The notes under the pieces: generated by a model
The model's input: the letters and a program-made list of their open reading frames with translations, nothing else
Told to the model about the DNA's origin: nothing
Databases searched by the model: none
In this document: piece by piece, positions 58,535-64,000 of the stretch
Position numbering within the stretch: position 1 is the stretch's first letter
Layout: each line of letters starts with the position of its first letter
Position numbers and translations under genes: made by a program
NCBI GenBank assembly: GCA_015227615.1
Contig: JAALGZ010000001.1
Location: 1,116,001 to 1,180,000 of the forward strand
Direction of reading: 5' to 3'
Origin: Labyrinthula sp. Ha
Lineage: Eukaryota > Sar > Bigyra > Labyrinthulida > Labyrinthulaceae
Length of the DNA: 64,000 nt

Positions 58535-58930
58535 CAGGATTCAAGGTATTATATTATATTCTAGTTATCTTATATATATAGTTCGTATAACAGGTATATC
58601 ATATTACACTTTTTTAAAACACATAACCTGATATCCAATAAAACAAGGTTCAGGGTTTATATATTCAATAAAATAAGGGATGAGGTTTCAATGTCAGGAT
58701 TTTATATTTTCAAGAAAAAAAGATGGGTTTCAAGGATCAGGTAGATGTGATAGGGTTGAAAATGTAGTTGACAATCAGTTTTCTTCTGCATGGTTAGGTG
58801 GTATGATTGAACTAAAATTCAAGAACAAAATTGAAGGCTCAAGGTTCAGGATTCTTATTCCAATAAAAAAGCTCAGGATTTAAATTCAAAAAAAGACTAG
58901 TTCAGGATTTTTATTTCAAAAAAGTGAGGG
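58535..58930. repeat. degenerate CAGGATT-centred repeat array
   Basis: The motif TCAGGATT followed by an A/T-rich TTATTTTCAA(G/T)AAAAA tail recurs at about 58535, 58651 (as CAGGGTTT), 58695, 58847, 58874 and 58903. The last three are spaced 27 and 29 bp. Copies are strongly diverged. The array sits just beyond the 3' end of the Mutator-like transposase and could be its subterminal region or an unrelated minisatellite. Confidence 0.5.
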
Positions 58931-58989
58931 AGTTTGAGTTCAATGGTTATATAGTCAAGATTAAAATAATTCAACGATCCAGTTTCAAG

Positions 58990-61140
58990 AATTAAAACCT
59001 CACATATCATTGAGCTAGGTGCTTTGTGAGAAGTCCAGAAATGAAGTGACGTTTCCTCCATTCTCCTTCCTTCTTTTGACCCTCTTCCTTGGTCACTCAA
59101 ACATAATCCCACTTTCTTCAAAAACCTCATCCAAATCCCCAAAGTCTCCATCTAGGCTCTCCCTTAGCGCAGCGGTCATCTTCAAGACTGATGTGTAGCT
59201 TTTTTTCAGTTCTCGTTGTTGCTTTTCGCCTCATTACAAAGCGCTTTGCATGCAGTGAGGAGCTTGAAATAATTAACTTCGAGCTTTCTTGGGATGTAAG
59301 TTGAGTTCACAGGTTGAACTCTTGCCTTGAGCTCAATACATCCATGTGGGCCATCGACTTCTCTCCCCATCTCCCTTAATGCTTGCTTGAACAGAGGATG
59401 CTCCTGGTACCTCAACCTCTCTGGAAGATGATCTATGCACATGTATTGGACCCTTTTACGATCACAATGCCGTCCATAATGACGACATGGAAAACGAAGA
59501 TTGGTCCACGTTTCACAAGTGCATGACTGAAGTTATACCTCATCCCTTTCAACAACTTCCATCACATGCTTCATCTTTATTCTCGTGTTTGAATCACTGA
59601 CAATGAACTCTCTTGAACTCAACTCTTCAGCAATCCAGCAGGCTCCCATCAACTTCAACTGTTTCCTGAACAATTCATCAGTTTTTTTTTAAAAATATTT
59701 GTCACCACTTATCAAATCATTGTTCTTTTTTAAAGTTGTCTCCATTTACTTATCTACACTATTCTCTTGGTGGATAACAATCTCATCAAGTGTCCACGTT
59801 TTAAGAGAGTTCTTTAGAGAACCATTCCCTTTGATAGCTGTTTGAAATGATTTAACCCTTTCAGTAGCGCTTTGAGAGAACATTAGAAGTTTTCTAGTCA
59901 TTTCCCAACACACTTTGTTCTTGTTTTTCTCATTTTTTTAGGGCAAGCTGCTGCGGTTCATCAGGAAACTCAGTCAAGATATTTTCAATACGCTGATCAA
60001 GGTCTTTCTCATCTGAAAACATTCCAGTCAGTACATCCCCCAAGCTGCATGTAAATTTTATTTTTTTCATCCCTTTTAGGCCGGATGCTGCTGAGTTCAA
60101 GGTTGCAAGAAAGTGTTTCCTGCAAAGAACATGAGATGATCCAAGTGCCTCCACAGCTGCTTCCAAGGCTTTGCTCCCGTCTGCCATGATTACTTCCGCA
60201 TCCTGAAGACCCAGAAGCTTTAAGCCTCTAAAGACATCTTTGCTCAACTCGCTCTCCGTCATTGCACATCCGAAACTTATGGTATTAAAGAAACAATGGA
60301 TCCCGCAAGGGAACATTACGACCAACCGATATCTACTCATTCCATGGGTAGTATTCACTTGGATGCTGTCCCTGTGTACTTTTTTTAATTTATTTTGTAG
60401 GTCTCCTTGAAAGCTGAGTCCATTTAGATTAGCTTGGCCTTCCTTGGGATGTTCCCAAGTCAGATCAAATCTACCTCCAAGTTCTAGGCATCTTTTTCCA
60501 CATGTAATTAACTTTTTAATGTTGTTATCTTCCCTAGCGTCAACACCTTCTTTAGCCTTTCTAATTAATCTTCTTAGTTGTTCTTTATCAAAGAATGTGT
60601 CTGGAAAATTTCGATGTAGAGCGACATCTCCCGCTGCAATTCCGCTGTCGGCAACTCCTAATTACTTAACCATTTTTATTTTTTCTGTTGTAAGCTGTTG
60701 GGCATATTTTTTTATCTTTCCTAGTGCTTCCACCTCATGATTGTAGTGCTTCTCATTAAATGTGATGAAAATGTACTTTGAAGTGTCAGCATTAAACTTT
60801 ACGTTAACTTCAAATGAGCTATTTTTGTCTGAACTACACTGAACTTTGCATCTTTTAAGTCTTTTGCAGTTCCAACCCCACTTAGCAAAGCTGATTGCCT
60901 CGTTAAAGTAGTGAGAAGCATGAATTTCCCACTTAAAGCGACCATTGGCAAGTCTACTGAGCACCTCCATCATTTCTTCTGAAGCAGAACAGCTTGCTGC
61001 AGTCCATTTCTTGGTAGTTGTGGTTCATTTTGTTCTTCGATATCTAGAATCTATGGTTGGAGATTTGTCCTTTTGTTTGGTATTTCTCCATAGTTTTTGT
61101 TCGTAATTTTGTTTTGAAATTCGCCGAAAATATTTGTGCC
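58990..61140 (-). mobile_element. decayed Mutator-like element (MULE) transposase
   Basis: Read on the minus strand, one nearly continuous reading frame encodes a MULE transposase. In order: a Lys/Arg-rich N-terminus; a Cys/His zinc-binding region (CKRLKRCKVQC...KHYNHE, about 60720-60890); the DDE core (QVNTTHGMSRYRLVVMFPCGI near 60300-60358, then VIMADGSKALEAAVEAL with its Asp codon at 60179-60181 and HVLCRKHFL); a SWIM zinc finger (CTCETWTNLRFPCRHYG, about 59480-59530); and an acidic tail with a basic PRKRVKRRK segment near 59060. About half a dozen in-frame stops and one frameshift in an A-run near 59935 break it. The first catalytic Asp position reads Asn (60353-60355). Long terminal inverted repeats typical of MULEs were not found, so the ends are approximate. 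The frame between stops is well preserved, suggesting fairly recent death. Confidence 0.8.
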
Positions 61141-61402
61141 TGCCGTCTCAAAATTTTCTCACAGTATAGGGATTCATAAATTCTGCGCCTCCTTTATTCA
61201 GACGAAGTATGATGAAAAAATATTTTGGGAAAACGATCTAACCAATGAGATCGCGAGGAGTACCTGACTCCGGGGTCAAAAAATCTGAGTTTTTCACGAA
61301 GTCATGAAACTACTATTTAGTCAATTTAATATAAATCGACTCTACGGCAAAAAGAAAATACCCAAAATTTTTATTCAAACATAATTATACATTTAAAAAA
61401 TA
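61141..61402. other. spacer between transposon and membrane-protein gene
   Basis: About 260 bp. It may include the unrecognised end of the Mutator-like element and the promoter of the next gene. Confidence 0.4.
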
Positions 61403-62110
61403 ATGGAACAAGATTCAGAAAATGAATCACTTACTTCATTTGTAAGTTCACTTCAAGTAGAAAACGATTTTAAACCAATGAAAATTGAAGGTACAAAACA
61501 AAGAATTAGAAAACCTTTTATTATTGCACTCTCATGTATTGGTTTATTTGCCTTATTTGCTCTGTACTCGTTTACTAGTACGTCTACAATAAATTCGACA
61601 AACGGGATAAATATCTCAAGTATAAAGCTCAAAGAGTATGATTTTCCTTCTGAGGAGGAATTAACCTGTTATCCAGTTACAGAAGTAAAGGGTGGTGCTT
61701 CAGGTGGACATTGTTCTACAATGTTTGCTAATCATAATAAACTTTCAAGAAATATAACATTCTTAGAAAATGGTGTTGAAACAATAACTTATAGTTCAGA
61801 TAAAGAACTTCTTGCAAAAGTTGAATCACATATTAGAATGATGAAACACATGATAAATATGGGTATGAAAGTTCATCAACATGATCCCTTGTTTAAAACA
61901 GTATTTAATAAAAAATGGGCTAAAAAGATAGATACTAAATATAAACAAATAGAAGGAGGTGTAAAAGTAATACAAACTAGTCAAGATAGGTGTGCACAAC
62001 AACTTATTCAATATCATGCTAGAGCTGTTTCTGCTTTTGTAGAAAATGGTGTTTCAGAGTTTTTATGTCAACATATTTTACCAAAGTGTATTACTCAAGA
62101 GGACGCTTAA
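61403..62110 (+). CDS. type II membrane protein with bacterial-type duplicated domain
   Basis: A 235-residue protein. A cytosolic N-terminus ends in basic residues (KQRIRKP) and is followed by one transmembrane segment, about 39-59 (FIIALSCIGLFALFALYSFTS). The extracytoplasmic part has two similar halves. The first is NHNKLSRNITFLENGVETITYSSDKELLAKVESHIRMMKHMINMG; the second is HDPLFKTVFNKKWAKKI...EGGVKVIQTSQDRCAQQLIQYHARAVSAFVENG. The pattern (DPLF, GVxVxxTS, LIQxHAxxVSxFVxxG) is one I recall from uncharacterised bacterial proteins, notably of marine bacteria. No biochemical function is known to me. The conserved His residues might bind metal or haem, which is speculation. The stop lies inside the 3' coding end of the convergent TAF7 gene. 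Confidence 0.65.
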   Translation: MEQDSENESLTSFVSSLQVENDFKPMKIEGTKQRIRKPFIIALSCIGLFALFALYSFTSTSTINSTNGINISSIKLKEYDFPSEEELTCYPVTEVKGGASGGHCSTMFANHNKLSRNITFLENGVETITYSSDKELLAKVESHIRMMKHMINMGMKVHQHDPLFKTVFNKKWAKKIDTKYKQIEGGVKVIQTSQDRCAQQLIQYHARAVSAFVENGVSEFLCQHILPKCITQEDA

Positions 62111-62795
62111 CTTCAGTTTTTTGTTTTGCTTGCTCTGCTAAATTGGTTGCTTTTTTTCTATGGATATATTTCTGATATGCTTTTTCAAAAGCTTCTTTAC
62201 AATCTTTTGTATAATTATCCTCTCCTTGATTTATTATTGTTCTTTCATCCCAATAACTCATAAAAGGTTCTTCTTCTATAACTTCTTCATATATAAAGGG
62301 TTTTAACGCCTCCTTTTGATTACTTTTTTCCCTTTTCATAACTTCTTCTTCCAAATCCTCCAACAGTTCTGATGATTTAGCAAGTTCAGTTGAACTAACA
62401 CCAAGTATTTTATTCTTTTTATATTCTTCTAACTTCTTCTTAATACCTTTAGCTGGTTTGGTTAAACCATCTGGTGCTATTCCTTCACTTTTATCTTGAT
62501 AATTTATAGGTCTATTTCCATCAGATGTCTTAACTAGAGAAACTCTAAGAACTTTATGTATATCACTTAGTTTATATAAATCTGTTTCTTGTTTTTTCTT
62601 ACTTTTATGGAGTTCTAAATGAACAGGTGATTTTAATAAACTGGCATAATAATAATCTTGTTCAATTTGAAAAAGATATTCTGAAACCCCGTTTCCATTT
62701 GGATCTAATGAATAACTAACTTGTATTGAATCATGCCTTGTTTCAAGAATATTACTCAATTCTTCTGGTAAATCTACTACGATATGATCTTCCAT
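62091..62795 (-). CDS. TAF7: TFIID subunit TAF7
   Basis: A 234-residue homologue of TAF7 (TAFII55), a TFIID component that binds TAF1 and acts in RNA polymerase II initiation. The N-terminal TAFII55 domain covers residues 1 to about 135. HIVVDLPEELSNIL matches human FILRLPPEYASTV; YYYASLLKSPVHLELHKS...DLYKLSDIHKVLRVS matches ASKLVDLPCVMESLKT...TFYKTADICQMLVS; and APDGLTKPAKGIKKKLEEYKK matches HGITLPLKNVRKRRFRK. The C-terminal part is charged and predicted helical or coiled, without the longer tail of animal TAF7. Nuclear location is expected. The last 20 bp overlap the membrane-protein gene on the other strand. It is divergent from NDUFB2 with 84 bp between start codons. Confidence 0.8.
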   Translation of the reverse strand: MEDHIVVDLPEELSNILETRHDSIQVSYSLDPNGNGVSEYLFQIEQDYYYASLLKSPVHLELHKSKKKQETDLYKLSDIHKVLRVSLVKTSDGNRPINYQDKSEGIAPDGLTKPAKGIKKKLEEYKKNKILGVSSTELAKSSELLEDLEEEVMKREKSNQKEALKPFIYEEVIEEEPFMSYWDERTIINQGEDNYTKDCKEAFEKAYQKYIHRKKATNLAEQAKQKTEVKRPLE

Positions 62796-62879
62796 TGTTC
62801 ATTTATATAATTTCTAACAATATTACATTACCAAAGAAAAGTATAAATATTTGGGCAATTTAGAATTTAATCATAAAAT
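62796..62879. promoter_or_regulatory. 84-bp bidirectional promoter, TAF7 / NDUFB2
   Basis: The divergent start codons are 84 bp apart. The spacer contains TTACATTACC at 62823-62832, close to the TGACATTACC of the carboxypeptidase promoter, and a TATA-like GTATAAATATT at about 62841-62851. Confidence 0.5.
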
Positions 62880-63134
62880 ATGTTCAAGAAAGCAGCACAA
62901 TTGATTTCCTTCAAATCGAGATCTATCTTCACTTCTGCAAAACTACGTGGCTCAGCGCCAACCGGAGCAAGACCCAAGGAGTATGGTGGGTTCATTCCTC
63001 CAAAAGTTGATCCGGTTGACAAATATTTGGCTGAAGGTTTATGCACTGTCATGTGGTTATGGATTTTTTACAGAGCAAAACAAGATTTGCCTCATCAACT
63101 TGGTTTTAGACACCCATGGGAAGGACACCACTAA
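62880..63134 (+). CDS. NDUFB2: NADH:ubiquinone oxidoreductase subunit NDUFB2
   Basis: An 84-residue supernumerary subunit of the membrane arm of mitochondrial complex I. The N-terminus is a typical mitochondrial targeting sequence: basic and Ser-rich without acidic residues (MFKKAAQLISFKSRSIFTSAKLRG). The mature part has the hallmark TVMWLWIFYRAKQD (one membrane helix), followed by LGFRHPWEGHH, matching the FYRAKQD and GWRHPWEGH of plant and animal NDUFB2. It shows that the organism keeps an aerobic respiratory chain. The frame is complete without introns. Confidence 0.9.
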   Translation: MFKKAAQLISFKSRSIFTSAKLRGSAPTGARPKEYGGFIPPKVDPVDKYLAEGLCTVMWLWIFYRAKQDLPHQLGFRHPWEGHH

Positions 63135-64000
63135 TCTTAATCAATGTAATTTCTCTGGTATTTCGTTTTTTTCACATTCGCCATATAAAACTCACTGTAA
63201 ACATAATGTAAATTGGATTTACCAAGTCGTCTTAGTATAAGATTAGAATACTCGTCCGAGATTTTCGTAGATTTACTCATCATATATCTCTTTAGTTACA
63301 GAATTTACTCCAGGTGTCTTTGAAACTTGTAGTAAGTTTATTTTTATTCGTATCTACTTGTCAAAGTTGTGTAAACTAAATGCGGAGATATCATGAAAAC
63401 AAAGGTTCTTTCCAAGCGTAACAGGTTCTTTTCATTTTTTTTTGTTACAGATATGAACAATATATACTTTATTAAACTATCCCTTTGTTTATTCTTTTGT
63501 GAAAACTAAAAAAGAACTGCCACTATTTTCTCCAAACTGAAGACCGGGTTTTCTATATATCTCCGCTAATCCTATAAGAAATTCTTGATATCTTGAGTTT
63601 CTATAATTACTATGCTTTTATAACTTAGCTCAATATACACTATAGATAAGAAATTGGCTTCTTATACAAAGAAGCATAATATGCACAACTATTGTAATAT
63701 CTTAGCCTAAACTTATCATATAAAAAGTGGAATAAGTATAATCTACTTTCTTCATTTCCTTATATCATTATATATTTTAATACTCATAATTTGGTTAAAA
63801 AGTTTTCATTACAACTCAAAACTATTCCAAATATTGATTTAAATGGAAAATTGACATGTTTTTAGCTTTCAATCTAGTCGATGAAGTTTACTAGTTGACT
63901 TTGACTACTTTCTCTTCAAGTACTGTATAAACCTACTAAACTTGATTAAAGACTAAACAACATAAACTTGTTTTAACCAATAATTGATTTTACTCTATGT
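63135..64000. other. downstream intergenic region, nothing recognised
   Basis: About 870 bp of AT-rich DNA to the window end. A 97-codon frame overlapping NDUFB2 in another phase is a shadow of that gene. Confidence 0.5.

Noticed and set aside
59155-59205. tRNA-like segment TTAGCGCAGCGG followed by a small stem and a T run
   Set aside because: It looks like a pol III A box with a terminator, but there is no T arm. On the minus strand the same bases are the C-terminal coding part of the Mutator-like transposase (TAALRESLDGDFGDLDEVFEE), which explains them better.

Overview
The window is nuclear DNA of a free-living, AT-rich, mitochondriate unicellular eukaryote. It encodes cytosolic Hsp90 ending in MEEVD, the eukaryotic-type PheRS alpha subunit, SAMHD1, eIF1, the TFIID subunit TAF7 and the complex I subunit NDUFB2. 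The genetic code is standard, with TAA and TAG both used as stops. Introns are rare and tiny: three can be placed from protein homology, at 28, 30 and 32 nt. A giant leucine-rich-repeat/kinase/TIR protein has a TIR subtype (FVSHVQAEA) that I associate with stramenopile and haptophyte algae and related protists. I cannot name the lineage from sequence alone.

Layout: 1-4674 is gene-free. At 4675-5303 lies a spliced, divergent MOB-family gene, then 11.5 kb without recognisable genes. Island A (16786-20340) holds a second divergent MOB paralogue and a membrane-anchored zinc carboxypeptidase. After 8.8 kb of gene-free DNA comes island B (29179-34573): an ankyrin-repeat protein, PheRS alpha, SAMHD1 and a CinA/NMNAT-like nucleotidylyltransferase. 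These are packed with 33-54 bp between them. The LRR-kinase-TIR gene follows at 37123-40896. After 5 kb of empty DNA, island C (45868-50886) holds Hsp90 with two heat-shock elements, a regulator with a triplicated paired-HTH unit, and eIF1. After 8 kb of mostly empty DNA comes a decayed Mutator-like transposon (about 58990-61140). Island D (61403-63134) follows: a bacterial-type membrane-anchored protein whose 3' end overlaps TAF7 by 20 bp, then NDUFB2.

The architecture is two-scale. Genes inside islands almost touch, often sharing divergent promoters or convergent ends, while islands are separated by 5-11 kb of AT-rich DNA holding decayed repeats, MITE-like elements, poly-G tracts and hairpins. 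The most unusual items are: (1) two MOB proteins that keep the fold signature but have lost all four zinc ligands; (2) the single-chain LRR-kinase-TIR protein, with a possible second degenerate TIR at its C-terminus; (3) a eukaryotic type II membrane protein built from what looks like a bacterial repeat family; (4) a putative DNA-binding protein with three copies of a two-HTH module; (5) a 9-14 bp motif (ATGACATTAC, extended to TGTG in two copies) shared by several promoters. No virus-like or LTR element was recognised.
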